Assembly (NCBI GenBank): GCA_963663945.1
Contig: OY760687.1
Span: forward strand, 3,410,001-3,474,000
Source: Bin87 sp963663945
Lineage (GTDB): Bacteria > Chloroflexota > Dehalococcoidia > Lucifugimonadales > UBA3495
Direction: 5' to 3'
DNA: 64,000 nt
Under the pieces are notes generated by a model. The model was given only the letters and a program-made list of their open reading frames with translations, was not told the DNA's origin and made no database searches. Of this stretch, positions 1-8,236 are shown in pieces; the stretch's first letter is position 1; every line of letters begins with the position of its first letter. Both the position numbers and the translations under genes were made by a program.

Positions 1-1268
1 GATGCCGGGTCGCCGTGGGCCCGGATGCCCGACCGCAGCGTGGAGCTTTCCAACCGGACGCGACCGTGGCCGTCCGTGTAAATCAGCCCGTGCTCCTCGC
101 GCTGCAACCGGCGCAGCGCCCGCGTTGCCGACACCTCCCAAACCGACCGCGCCCCGCCGGTGAGCAGTACCCGACCGGAGTCCAGGAGGTATTCGTAATG
201 GAGGAGGCCCGACCAGGCTAGGATTGATGCGGCCACGTCGCCGGAGCGCATCGGCCCGCCCGGCAGAGCGCGTTGTAGCCGTACCGATTCCAGCCGCTGC
301 GTCGCATCCCGGGCTTCGATCCGACAGGTTTCGGCTGCGTAGTCCGGTGATATGGCGGTCACCCGCCCGCGAAACAACCCGCGTCCCACCCCAAAGCCAC
401 CCCAGCGGTCCGCCGTGTTGCGGAAACTGTGCCACAGTCCGTGCCGGCCCGAGGCCGGTGGATCGACAATTCCGCTCGCCGCCAGCAGGGTCTGACCTAC
501 GGGGTCGCTGGCCTCCAGGTTGATCGCGTGTACGCGGACGCCGTCCAGGGTCTGTTCGATCTCCAGGTCGTGCCACGCTCCCGACACCAGCGGACCCCCG
601 GATGCCAGGTGGGTCACCGTGGAACCGGCCACCCGCTCCAAAACGCTGGATACGTGGTCGAACCGCAGCCGCAGGCAGTCGTTGGCCGCCACACAGCGCA
701 GCACGAATCCGCCCTGGCCGTTGGTCACTCTGCGGTAGCGTGTCGTGAGCGTTGCGGTGGCGTCTCCGGTTTCCAGCAGCGCCAGCGCATCGGAGGGAGG
801 AAATGAGCCCACCGTGCCCCGCGCTGCGCCGTCCAGGACCGCAAAGCCGTTCCCCGCCGTGGCGATCACCTGCCAACGCGGGTCACCGAACGTCACCTTG
901 CGGCCGTTCAGGTCCTCGGATCCCACGCCTGTGGTGGCGAAGTCGTCATGCAGCCGGCTGACCCGCAACCTGACCTCACGCCCGGGGCTGACGTTGGGGC
1001 CCAGCGGGCCGTCATGATCGCCCGGGGTGTAGCGGTGATCTGCGTTGTTCAGGGTCAATTCCAGCGAGGCCGGCGCGGCAAACTCGGGAATTGGCAAGCC
1101 CAGGCGTCCCCAGCGCCAGCGCAGGCCCAGCACGTCGTCCGATATGTCCACGTCCTCCGCGCCCCAGATCCCGTTGCCGGCCCAGTTCACCCAGACCTGC
1201 CAGTGCAGCGGGGGCATCGTAGCGGCGCTGCTCGACGGCAATGCGATTGCTTCATTATTCATAGTCAT
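1..1268 (-). CDS. Phage tail/baseplate-like protein, 3' end off the window
   Basis: Read on the minus strand from ATG at 1268 (second ATG at 1262), the frame stays open for about 420 codons to the left edge, so the gene is incomplete. A strong ribosome site (TGGAGGT) lies about 10 nt upstream. The first 110 residues include HWQVWVNWAG and LELTLNNADHRYTPGD followed by GPLGPNV, resembling N-terminal parts of siphovirus tail or baseplate proteins. Residues about 115-260 look like an inserted lectin-type (LamG/concanavalin-like) beta-sandwich (FAVLDGAARGTVG, LRCVAANDCLRLRFD, HDLEIEQTLDGVRVH). It runs in the same direction as the capsid genes at 4.2-7.6 kb. The structural role is inferred from pattern and context; the open frame is seen directly. 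Confidence 0.6.
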   Translation of the reverse strand, partial: MTMNNEAIALPSSSAATMPPLHWQVWVNWAGNGIWGAEDVDISDDVLGLRWRWGRLGLPIPEFAAPASLELTLNNADHRYTPGDHDGPLGPNVSPGREVRLRVSRLHDDFATTGVGSEDLNGRKVTFGDPRWQVIATAGNGFAVLDGAARGTVGSFPPSDALALLETGDATATLTTRYRRVTNGQGGFVLRCVAANDCLRLRFDHVSSVLERVAGSTVTHLASGGPLVSGAWHDLEIEQTLDGVRVHAINLEASDPVGQTLLAASGIVDPPASGRHGLWHSFRNTADRWGGFGVGRGLFRGRVTAISPDYAAETCRIEARDATQRLESVRLQRALPGGPMRSGDVAASILAWSGLLHYEYLLDSGRVLLTGGARSVWEVSATRALRRLQREEHGLIYTDGHGRVRLESSTLRSGIRAHGDPA

Positions 1269-1396
1269 GCGCGTTGCTGGACCTCCAGATGAACGGTTGG
1301 TCCTGTTGAAAGTAGGGTGGTTGCGGTTTCTCGCCGGGGGATTGGCGCAAATGGGCAAAAACGATTAGCATCAGGGTTGAGCAAGGAGCATGGAGC

Positions 1397-2050
1397 ATGG
1401 CCAGGCACTGGATCAGCTATAGCGTCGACGAGGACTCGCGCCGCAGGCGCCGGGGATGGCGATGGCCGTGGAATTGGGGCCGGGGCCCTCGCTACGGGCG
1501 ACCCCATGTCGTGCGCATCCAACCCACCCGACAGCACGCCCGCTACAACGACGACGGTGAACGGCGCAGCATCTGGCCGTGGCTGCTCCTCCTGTTGCTG
1601 CTTCTGCTGTTTCTGGGGCTCATCGGCCTGCTCCTCCTTGACGATCCGGAGGAGTCCGGCAGCGCCGAGCAAACCAATGGCGGTAACCAGCCTGGCGAGG
1701 CCGCAGACCTGGTTCCTGGCGGAGTCGTGCCACCGGTCGGTACGGCGCTGGCCCTGTCCCGGGCCGCCGACGGCAGCACCATGGTCTCCCTTCCGGACCG
1801 GCCCTCGTTCCGGCTCGACGGTGACGCGAAGGTGATGGATCTGGGCGACGGCTCCTGCCACGACCAGCGCTACGTGCTGATGACCGATGGCAAGGCCGTC
1901 CCCATCGACGACCTCGACCCGGCCACGGTCGACGCGCTTGCCCAGTCCGACGTCCCCATCGATACCGTGGCCCTCAGCCCTGACGTCGACACCGGCGCTC
2001 TCCAGGCCATCGCCGCCCGCACCGGCGGCACCTTTACGAAAATGGACTGA
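1397..2050 (+). CDS. Membrane-anchored vWA-like protein, degenerate
   Basis: 217 residues. A basic Arg/Trp-rich cytoplasmic start is followed by one Leu-rich transmembrane segment (about 61-82), an acidic linker, and a C-terminal half (YVLMTDGK, VPIDTVALSPDVDTG, IAARTGGTFTKMD) that matches the end of the vWA domain in the next gene (2318-3010). The first half of the vWA fold, with the DxSxS metal site, is missing, so metal-dependent adhesion is unlikely. ATG 1397 has AAGGAG 8 nt upstream; an in-frame ATG does not occur earlier with a better site. Probably a decayed paralogue of its neighbour. No function is known. Confidence 0.6.
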   Translation: MARHWISYSVDEDSRRRRRGWRWPWNWGRGPRYGRPHVVRIQPTRQHARYNDDGERRSIWPWLLLLLLLLLFLGLIGLLLLDDPEESGSAEQTNGGNQPGEAADLVPGGVVPPVGTALALSRAADGSTMVSLPDRPSFRLDGDAKVMDLGDGSCHDQRYVLMTDGKAVPIDDLDPATVDALAQSDVPIDTVALSPDVDTGALQAIAARTGGTFTKMD

Positions 2051-2146
2051 ACCGCCACGAGTTGAACCGCCAGCCCTGGTTTCAAACGACATAGTGTTCA
2101 CCATCCGTCGTAGCACCATTGCTGCTCCCTTACGCGTACCTATTTT

Positions 2147-2237
2147 GTCATCGCGAGGAGCGAAGCGACGTGGCGATCTCGTTCCCGTAGTAGCGTTCCT
2201 TGCCCCAACGAGATTGCCGCGCTTCGCTCGCAATGAC
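2147..2237. repeat. 91-bp interspersed palindrome, copy 1
   Basis: Begins GTCATCGCGAGG and ends CTCGCAATGAC; the arms (GAGCGAAGCGACGTGGC and the complementary GCCGCGCTTCGCTC) fold on each other around a variable centre. Same length as copies at 6957, 12254, 24683, 33067 and 43765. REP/MITE-like; no coding capacity. Confidence 0.9.
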
Positions 2238-2317
2238 GGTTCCGGTGAAACTGGGCACGCATGAGCGCCGCTACTCCTTGACAATGACACACTCCAGTCA
2301 CCAGGCATGAGGTATCC

Positions 2318-3010
2318 ATGGCATATTCGTCACGTTGGTTGAGCTACGATCAGGACGACGGACGCCGGCGGCGCGGCGGACGGCGCAAATGGCCGTGGTG
2401 GATTTTGCTGGTGTTGCTGCTGCTTCTGCTCCTGTCTAGTATCACGTGTGGCAGTTGGTACGGATATGCCGTCGCCACTTCGGATCCCATCCAGACCGTT
2501 CTGCCAAATTTGTTGACAGACAATTCGATGACAGTCTATGTGGTGGATGACTCCGGGAATATGGCGCTCAAAACAAAGTCATTGCATGAGGCGTTGCACG
2601 GAGTGGCGGATAAACCTGCTCAACAGAGCCAGGTGGCGCTGATAATGTTCGGCAGCACCCATCAGATTTTGTTTGATTTCATGGACCCTGCTGATGCCCC
2701 ATGGAATACCGCTATTCCATCTTTTCAAGCGGATAGCGGAGGAACGAATATGTATGCCGCACTGCGTCGGGCTCATCAAATGATGCCCGATAGTCCAGTC
2801 TGCGACGAAGATGGGTGTAGACAAAAACGTATAGTGCTCATGTCAGACGGAATCGCCAATGATTCAGAACTTTCTGAATCAACTGTTAAGATGTTGAAAT
2901 CGTCGGATGTTGTAGTGCATACGGTCGCCTTTGGAATATTTTTCATCAACACAGGTACCCTGCAGGACATCTCGGAACTCACTGGTGGCACATACACAAA
3001 GTCACGCTAA
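2318..3010 (+). CDS. Membrane-anchored von Willebrand factor A protein
   Basis: 230 residues with a basic start, one transmembrane segment (about 27-50, WWILLVLLLLLLLSS) and an extracytoplasmic vWA domain. The metal-site motifs are visible: VVDDSGNM in place of DxSxS (about 75), the Thr of GGTNMYAAL (about 142) and MSDGIAND (about 175). The domain ends with GGTYTKSR, shared with the upstream gene at 1397. GAGGT precedes ATG 2318. Codon use from about 2500 on is clearly less GC-biased than in neighbours, suggesting separate acquisition. vWA proteins of this size usually bind partner proteins; the partner here is unknown. Confidence 0.75.
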   Translation: MAYSSRWLSYDQDDGRRRRGGRRKWPWWILLVLLLLLLLSSITCGSWYGYAVATSDPIQTVLPNLLTDNSMTVYVVDDSGNMALKTKSLHEALHGVADKPAQQSQVALIMFGSTHQILFDFMDPADAPWNTAIPSFQADSGGTNMYAALRRAHQMMPDSPVCDEDGCRQKRIVLMSDGIANDSELSESTVKMLKSSDVVVHTVAFGIFFINTGTLQDISELTGGTYTKSR

Positions 3011-3066
3011 ACCTTCCCTATGCCGGCCCTGAGCCGGAACCTACGCCGGAACCGGAAAAATCCACA

Positions 3067-3789
3067 ATGCTTCTCCAGAACACCGCCCACGCTGCCCAGG
3101 CTTTCTTCGACGCTGCCGACCAGCATTTTGAGGATGAGGAACCGCTGCTGGCCTACGACAACCTGTGGAACGCCGCGGCCCACGCCCTGACCGCCGTGGC
3201 GGAAGCGCGCGGCTGGCCGACGGGCGAACCGCAAGACCTGAAGGCCGCCTCCGACCGCTTGGCCAACGAGGCCAGCGACCACCACCTGCGTCACCAGTTC
3301 GCCGTGGCCCAGCAGTTCCGCGCCAGGTTCAACCACGGCTTCGTCGAGCGCCACCAACTGGCCGACTATTGCCGGCTGATGCGCGAGTTTGTCGACCGTA
3401 TGCTCGCCCTGCTGGATGCCTGCGGGCAGGACGCCCCGCTGACGCCTCTCGAGCACGGCGGGGCAGCACGGGACTCGCTGCAGTCTGCCGAGGCGGAGTT
3501 CGCGGCGGGAAATGTTGCCGCCGGTTCGGACCGGCTGTGGCAGGCTGCCGTCCATGCGGTGACGGCCGCGGCCCTTGAGCGCGGTTGGCCTGCGGATGGC
3601 CACCAGGCGGTGAAAGCCGCCGCCGATCGCCTCGCCGCCGGAGACCCCGCCATCATCGCCGGCTTCTTCGCCGCCCAGCACTTTCACGCCAACGCCACCC
3701 ACGACTTCATGGAGCCGGACGACATCGCGCGGGGCCTTCCGCTGGTGCAGGACTTCGTGCAACGGATGCTTGATCTGATTGACGACTGA
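3067..3789 (+). CDS. Tandem PaREP1/HEPN-like helical protein
   Basis: 240 residues, all helical, with two copies of one domain: residues 1-115 (AYDNLWNAAAHALTAVAEARGW, then FRARFNHGFVE, then FVDRMLALLD) and 128-240 (GSDRLWQAAVHAVTAAALERGW, FHANATHDFME, FVQRMLDLID). Each copy carries the W-AA-A-A-RGW signature of PaREP1-type proteins, which resemble HEPN domains. Single-domain relatives lie at 9191 and 34645 and a disrupted one at 53672. HEPN-like proteins often act in toxin-antitoxin or nucleotidyltransferase systems, but no partner gene adjoins this one. Start ATG 3067 has no clear ribosome site. Confidence 0.6.
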   Translation: MLLQNTAHAAQAFFDAADQHFEDEEPLLAYDNLWNAAAHALTAVAEARGWPTGEPQDLKAASDRLANEASDHHLRHQFAVAQQFRARFNHGFVERHQLADYCRLMREFVDRMLALLDACGQDAPLTPLEHGGAARDSLQSAEAEFAAGNVAAGSDRLWQAAVHAVTAAALERGWPADGHQAVKAAADRLAAGDPAIIAGFFAAQHFHANATHDFMEPDDIARGLPLVQDFVQRMLDLIDD

Positions 3790-3864
3790 TTTTGTGCCCG
3801 ACGTTGCTGGAATCGGGTGTTCATGCGATAATTGTTTGAGAGCTAACAGTAAGCAACATTGATA

Positions 3865-4158
3865 ATGATTACCGCTGAGCTTTACATCCTCTACGGCTTT
3901 CTGGCCTTCATCTCCCTGCTGCTCATCGCGATCCTGGGTGCCCTCTACCGGCAGTCCCGTGACATTGGTGAGTTGAAGAGCATTATTCCCAGGGTCGGGC
4001 GCCTTGAAGAGCAAATGGGAACCGTCCGGGAACAGCTCGCCGAGGTCCGCGGGCTGTTGATGGCGATGCACGAGCGCATGGACCTGCTCATGCGCCACCA
4101 CCATGACGATGCCGGACGCGTGATCATCGTTCCCGCCGAAGAAGTCGCCGCCGACTGA
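3865..4158 (+). CDS. Small membrane protein with coiled coil
   Basis: 97 residues from ATG 3865; an in-frame TTG at 3859 is the other option and neither has a convincing ribosome site. One N-terminal transmembrane helix (ILYGFLAFISLLLIAILGAL) is followed by a coiled coil (VGRLEEQMGTVREQLAEVRG) and a His-rich patch (MRHHHDD). It lies between the PaREP1-like gene and the convergent phage genes. Size and layout fit a phage or plasmid accessory protein, but no family is recognised. Confidence 0.5.
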   Translation: MITAELYILYGFLAFISLLLIAILGALYRQSRDIGELKSIIPRVGRLEEQMGTVREQLAEVRGLLMAMHERMDLLMRHHHDDAGRVIIVPAEEVAAD

Positions 4159-4172
4159 TCCCATCCTGGCCG

Positions 4173-4604
4173 TCACCACGCTCCCAGCGTTGCCGGCCCG
4201 TCCTGGCGGAACCCCGCCTCGAACCGCACCGGCTCGCCGGCCGCGCTGCTGATCCGGTAGGACAGGCACACGAACCGGCCCGATACCCGACGCCGTCCCT
4301 GCCCGTTGCCCGCCGGCCCGTACTCCACCGCGACCGTCCGGCCGACGATCCCCGCCAGCACGGTGTCGGGGCCGATGCCCGGGGTGTCGTCCCACCGGCC
4401 CGACAGGGTGAACTCCTGCGCCAGCTCCGCGCCCGCCGCCGTTCGGGGCGCGCCGTCGTTGACGCCGGCCGCGTCCCTTGCGGTCAGTTCCTGACCCAGA
4501 GGACCAACCCGTTCCACCCAGGACGACAGGTCCCGCATCACGCCGCCGGCATCCTCCACCGCCACGTGGCTGCGGCCGGCGCTGGAATATCCGGTCACGC
4601 TCAC
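4173..4604 (-). CDS. Phage head-tail region hypothetical protein
   Basis: About 143 residues. The start is taken as GTG 4604, which overlaps the TGA of the connector gene (stop at 4601-4603) behind a G-rich ribosome site; GTG 4598 is the alternative. The sequence begins SVTGYSSAGRSHVAVEDAG and contains LSSWVERVGPL and a C-terminal beta-rich part (FVCLSYRISSAAGEPVRFEAG). Its place directly after the connector and the overlapping stop/start suggest a head-completion, stopper or minor tail protein. No family is firmly recognised. Confidence 0.55.
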   Translation of the reverse strand: MSVTGYSSAGRSHVAVEDAGGVMRDLSSWVERVGPLGQELTARDAAGVNDGAPRTAAGAELAQEFTLSGRWDDTPGIGPDTVLAGIVGRTVAVEYGPAGNGQGRRRVSGRFVCLSYRISSAAGEPVRFEAGFRQDGPATLGAW

Positions 4605-5455
4605 ACCCCCAACGCGGCAACGCGCCGGCGATATGGTTTCAGCAGCGCCCGCACCGTTGGAGAGATGCCATCTGCCTCTCCCCGGCCATCGCCCTCCGGC
4701 GGCGAGAAAGGCGCGCCAACCCTCTCCCGCCACCAGATGCCGGCCTGCTGCAGGCACGCCTCGGTCACCGCCGATGGATAGCGGTACACCGATACGACCG
4801 ATCCCACCGCGTGCGTCGCCGGCATCGTGCCGTTGACGCCACGCTGCACGGTGAGCGTCGTTCCACCCTGCCCGTCGGCGGCCACGCCAGTCACGTGCAT
4901 CTGCTCGTCGCCGACCCGCACCGTATGGCCGGCCGACAGTGACACGGCCGGCCCGCCGCCGGAAGCGCCGACGGTGAACTCCGTGTCGTCCACCGCCGCG
5001 TCCGCACTCGACACCTGCAGTCCCGTGTCCTCATGCACATCGCCGTAGCCCCATGCGCCGGAGACGATCACGCCGCCCCGGCTCAGCGGGAACCGTCGCC
5101 CGCCGGCTGTCGCCACGATGCGGGTGTAGGGTCGTCCGTCCGGCTCGGTGGGCGCGGCGTTCAGCGGGTAGGCCAGCCAGTCGCCGGAGTTCCAGCCGAT
5201 CCAATTGCCGTTGGATCCCTGGCGCACGCGCACCTCGACGGCGGACACCAGGTCGGTTACCGCCAGGACCACTCGGCCCGTGCCGTCGAACCTGCGCTTG
5301 CCCTCGCTGATGAAGAAATGGCGGTCGCAGTACCCGTCGATCCACCGGGACGCCGTCTCCAGCATCCCCAGCAACCGTTGGTCGTGTCCGTCGTCCGGCG
5401 TGTTCAGAAACGCCGGCGATTTCAGCGTCGTCAGGTCACCGTAAGTGTTGGGCAT
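4601..5455 (-). CDS. Phage head-tail connector-like protein
   Basis: 284 residues from ATG 5455 with GGAGG 5 nt upstream. The N-terminal part (YGDLTTLKSPAFLN, LLGMLETASRWIDGYCDRHF) is the helical pattern of gp6-type connector proteins that form a ring beneath the portal. Residues about 150-215 carry an inserted beta domain (DDTEFTVGASGGGP, TLTVQRGVNGTMPATH). The C-terminal part (AVTEACLQQAGIWWRERVG, LLKPYRRRVAALG) returns to helical connector features. It lies between capsid and stopper genes as in HK97-like phages, although a 110-bp repeat separates it from the capsid gene. Confidence 0.7.
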   Translation of the reverse strand: MPNTYGDLTTLKSPAFLNTPDDGHDQRLLGMLETASRWIDGYCDRHFFISEGKRRFDGTGRVVLAVTDLVSAVEVRVRQGSNGNWIGWNSGDWLAYPLNAAPTEPDGRPYTRIVATAGGRRFPLSRGGVIVSGAWGYGDVHEDTGLQVSSADAAVDDTEFTVGASGGGPAVSLSAGHTVRVGDEQMHVTGVAADGQGGTTLTVQRGVNGTMPATHAVGSVVSVYRYPSAVTEACLQQAGIWWRERVGAPFSPPEGDGRGEADGISPTVRALLKPYRRRVAALGV

Positions 5456-5465
5456 CAATCCTCCA

Positions 5466-5575
5466 ATTGTCAGAATCAGGACTACCAGGATTTCGGGATT
5501 GCGGCTCTCCGGTGGCGAAACCATTTCAATCCTGCTAATCCTCAAATCCGGCAAATCCTGATTCTGACGACTACA
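5466..5575. repeat. Long inverted repeat with TCAGAATCAGGA ends
   Basis: The ends GTCAGAATCAGGA and TCCTGATTCTGAC are complementary and enclose about 80 bp rich in AATCCTG/CAGGATT words. Related to the two copies bracketing the gene at 28081-28848. It sits between the connector and capsid genes, an unusual place in a phage operon. Confidence 0.75.
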
Positions 5576-6923
5576 CCGTGATGTTGTACTGCAGCGCCGT
5601 GTGGGTGGCCGACGACCGCGTCCCCGTCCGCTCCATGAAGGCCAGGCGCATGCTGACCACCATGATGTTCTGCCGCTTCTGGATGTCCCGCGTCGTCTCG
5701 ATCATCAGCTCGCGGCGGAACCCGAGGCGCCACTGCGTCCAGTTCACCGCCAGCAGCCGGCCCTTGGTGTTGCTGTTGCCGCTGTCGGTCACCTTGCCGT
5801 CGGCGTCCGACCGCGCCAACTGCTCGGAGACGATGACCGGGATGCCGTCCACCTGCGCCAGTTGCCCGTTCAGCAGCGTCGCCTGGGAGCCCAGCTTGTC
5901 CAGCGTGCGGAACTCGCTGACGGCCAGCGACTTGATGTAGGTGCCCACGTCGGCGATGTAGGCCAGTTCCGACGGTCGCACGCCGTACTTGCCCAGGAGA
6001 CCCCGCACCTCGTTGAACATGTCGGCGCTGGGCGCTGCGGCGTGGTTGTTGCCCTGCGTCGCGTTGTCCACCAGCGGCAGGTGCAGCAGCCCGTCGAACC
6101 CGACCAGCCAGTGCGCCTTGCCGGCCGTGGACGCGGCAATGGTCGCCCCGTCCGCGTTGATGTTGTTCTGCAACGTCGTGTCCGCGTTCAGCAGCACGTC
6201 GTCGATCACCTCCACGGCGTTGCGGACCAGCGTGCTGCGCACCTCCGCCGCCATGGCGATCACCGCATCCTCCTCCAGCGTCAGCGACCACGGAACCTCG
6301 GCCACCAGTTCGTGGGCCGTCAGTGTCTGCCGGCCGGTGGTGAGCGCGGTTTCGGTGGTGGCGGTGTTCTCCGTGCCGGGATACCAGGACACGTCGCCCA
6401 GCTGCAGCGGGATTTCGAAGGGGTTGGTCGGCATGTCCACCCGGGTGAACAGGCCGGCCACGTGGGTATCCACGTTGATGTCCGCCCAGAGGGCCGCCGC
6501 CTCGCCGGTAGCGACGAGCTCGTCACCCGTGCCGGCGGTGGTGCTGTCCATGGCGGCCTTCAGGTTGGCCTGCCAGTCTTCCAGCGCCCGGGGATTAACG
6601 TCGCCAGGCTCGCGCTGCTGGGCCGCCAGCACGCTGCGCACGCAGGCCAGGTCCAGCGCATCCATCCCCTGGTACTTGCCGAAGGGCACGCGAGGCCGGT
6701 CGCCGCCGCGGTCGCTGCCCCCTGCTCCGCCGGCGTAGCGGGCCAGCATGGACTGCTTCTCGCCGGACCGCTGCTTCTCGGTGAGCTCGCCCACGGCCCG
6801 GCTGAGCCGCTCCATCTCCTCGCGCAGGGGCGGCAGGTCGGCGTCCAGCCGTTGCCGGTAGAACTCCCGCACCTCCGCAACCTCGTTCTTGATTGTTTCC
6901 AGTTCCCATGTTGAAAGCGTCAT
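5571..6923 (-). CDS. HK97-type phage major capsid protein
   Basis: 450 residues from ATG 6923. The first 60 residues form a coiled-coil scaffold or delta domain (IKNEVAEVREFYRQRLDADL, LREEMERLSRAVGELTEKQ) that the prohead protease would remove. The mature part shows HK97-fold signatures: VDMPTNPFEIPLQ, the E-loop region with ENTATTETALTTG, WSLTLEEDAVIAM, LLNADTTLQNN, and a C-terminal RRELMIETTRDIQKRQ. Length fits the family (about 400 plus scaffold). It follows the protease in the usual order. Portal and terminase genes are absent from the window. Confidence 0.88.
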   Translation of the reverse strand: MTLSTWELETIKNEVAEVREFYRQRLDADLPPLREEMERLSRAVGELTEKQRSGEKQSMLARYAGGAGGSDRGGDRPRVPFGKYQGMDALDLACVRSVLAAQQREPGDVNPRALEDWQANLKAAMDSTTAGTGDELVATGEAAALWADINVDTHVAGLFTRVDMPTNPFEIPLQLGDVSWYPGTENTATTETALTTGRQTLTAHELVAEVPWSLTLEEDAVIAMAAEVRSTLVRNAVEVIDDVLLNADTTLQNNINADGATIAASTAGKAHWLVGFDGLLHLPLVDNATQGNNHAAAPSADMFNEVRGLLGKYGVRPSELAYIADVGTYIKSLAVSEFRTLDKLGSQATLLNGQLAQVDGIPVIVSEQLARSDADGKVTDSGNSNTKGRLLAVNWTQWRLGFRRELMIETTRDIQKRQNIMVVSMRLAFMERTGTRSSATHTALQYNITV

Positions 6924-6956
6924 ACCTTTGCAAACTCCTTGTCCTGATAATTCATC

Positions 6957-7047
6957 GTCATTGCGAGCGCAGCGTGGCAATCTCGTCGGTGGGGCGCAGG
7001 CTGTTGTCGGAACGAGATCGCAACGTCGCCACGCTCCTCGCGATGAC
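6957..7047. repeat. 91-bp interspersed palindrome, copy 2
   Basis: Begins GTCATTGCGAGCGCAGCG and ends CTCCTCGCGATGAC. It lies between the capsid and protease genes, so both gaps in this phage block hold interspersed repeats. Confidence 0.9.
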
Positions 7048-7068
7048 AAAACGGGTAGGTGCCGGACG

Positions 7069-7563
7069 TCAGTTACGCAGCCCCCGCAGCAGGCCCACCA
7101 CCTCGTCCAGCGCGCGTCCCGTCTCTGCCGGCGCCTCGGTGGAACCCAGGGTCCCCTCCGCCAGCAGCGCCCCGCCGTTGGCCGGCACCGGCACCGCGCT
7201 GATCTCCAGCAGTTCCTGCTCCAGGAACCGGATGCCCAGGAACGCGCCGTTCACCGGGTCTCGCCGCTCCTCGAAGCGCAGGGGCCGGAAGCCGACGGAC
7301 ACGCCCTTCTGGAAGCCCTGGCGGTAGAGCCGTTCCACCTGGCCGGCAAACTCGGTGGGCGCGAACTCCAGCCGTGCCCGCAGAGCGCGTCCGTCGCTCC
7401 ACACCGCCTCCGCCCTACCGATGGCCGGCTCTCCGTAGTCGTGGGCCCACAGCACCACCGGGTTGTCCCGATAGGCGTCCAGCCGCCACCCCTCCGGCGC
7501 GACGGTGTCGCCGTGCCGGTCCACCTCCCCGGTGGACGCCACGAAAACCAGCGGGCCGGCCAT
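7069..7563 (-). CDS. HK97-family prohead protease
   Basis: 164 residues from ATG 7563 (AAGG just upstream). The core shows FVASTGEVDRHGDTVAP, VVLWAHDYGEPAIGRA, then FQKGVSVGF and ELLEISAVPVPANGGALL, matching the U35-type prohead protease, with the catalytic His in WAHDYG and Ser in GVSVGF. It cleaves the scaffold from the capsid protein encoded next. The frame stays open to 8064, but the extension translates a cluster of interspersed repeats (7590-7850) and is not counted. This start is shorter than in many relatives, so an N-terminal part may have been lost to the repeat insertions. Confidence 0.8.
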   Translation of the reverse strand: MAGPLVFVASTGEVDRHGDTVAPEGWRLDAYRDNPVVLWAHDYGEPAIGRAEAVWSDGRALRARLEFAPTEFAGQVERLYRQGFQKGVSVGFRPLRFEERRDPVNGAFLGIRFLEQELLEISAVPVPANGGALLAEGTLGSTEAPAETGRALDEVVGLLRGLRN

Positions 7564-8064
7564 GGCCTTATCGCTGCCATCACCTTCCCAAAACCGCGCA
7601 TCCTGAGCCTGTCGAAGGACCCGCCCGTTGTCATGGCGATCGATGCCGTCATGGCGACCAACTCCGTCATGGCGTCTAAACTCGTCATTCCTGCGCAAGC
7701 AGGAATCCAGGCTCCGCTCATACTGAGCCTGTCGAAGGATCCGCTCGTTGTCATTGCGACCCCGTACTCGATACGGGGATGGCAATCCCGTCGCCCCCGG
7801 CATCCCCAGGCTCCGCGCATCCTGAGCCTGTCGAAGGGCCGTTCCCCACTTGCACACCACCGGCGCCTCGGCCGCGCCCCGCCGGTAATCCGCCAGGGCC
7901 GCCAGCAGCGCCGCCCGTCCGTCGGGCAGACCCCGCGACGCGCGCCAGCCGGCCGTGCGACCCGACTGCCGCGCCCGCGCCTCCATCATCGTCCGCCTCA
8001 TCATCGTCATCCAGACCTCCCCGCCGGCGCCGCCCGATGACCGACCGATCCGCCACCGACTCAC
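7564..8064. repeat. Repeat cluster upstream of the protease gene
   Basis: Contains at least three copies of the CCTGAGCCTGTCGAAGG repeat (near 7597, 7727, 7821), one palindrome CCTGCGCAAGCAGG (7686-7709), and short CATGGCGA tandem words at 7630-7675. The leftmost 200 bases (7860-8064), read on the minus strand, look protein-like (RGLPDGRAALLAALADYRR) and may be the displaced N-terminus of the protease or another phage gene fragment. No complete gene is supported. Confidence 0.65.
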
Positions 8065-8110
8065 GCAAAAAGCCGGTGGACCCGACCCGCCATCAGGTCA
8101 GTCCACCGGC
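8065..8110 (-). terminator. Rho-independent terminator
   Basis: Perfect 10-bp stem GCCGGTGGAC (8072-8081) with GTCCACCGGC (8101-8110). Read on the minus strand it is followed by TTTTTGCG. It would end transcripts from the Uma2 gene at 8237-8803. Confidence 0.75.
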
Positions 8111-8236
8111 TCTCGTCTCGCTTGATTTACTACAGGCTAACGGGCGGTTGCATGCGCGGTCAACGCGACGGTGTCAGCAATTTTGGGGCGATTTTGTGCC
8201 CACGGACTGCCGCTCCATCGAGAGCCGGCCAAACCA

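Noticed and set aside
1265..2308. 347-codon minus-strand frame
   Set aside because: Includes translated palindrome sequence and runs opposite the vWA-like gene; the true minus-strand gene starts at 1268.
3007..4620. 537-codon minus-strand frame
   Set aside because: Antisense to the PaREP1-like and coiled-coil genes; Gly/Arg/Val-rich composition typical of a shadow in high-GC DNA.
7564..8064. Upstream extension of the prohead protease frame
   Set aside because: The added residues translate interspersed repeats (RQAQDAR and HDGVGRHDGIDRHD types), so they are probably not protein.
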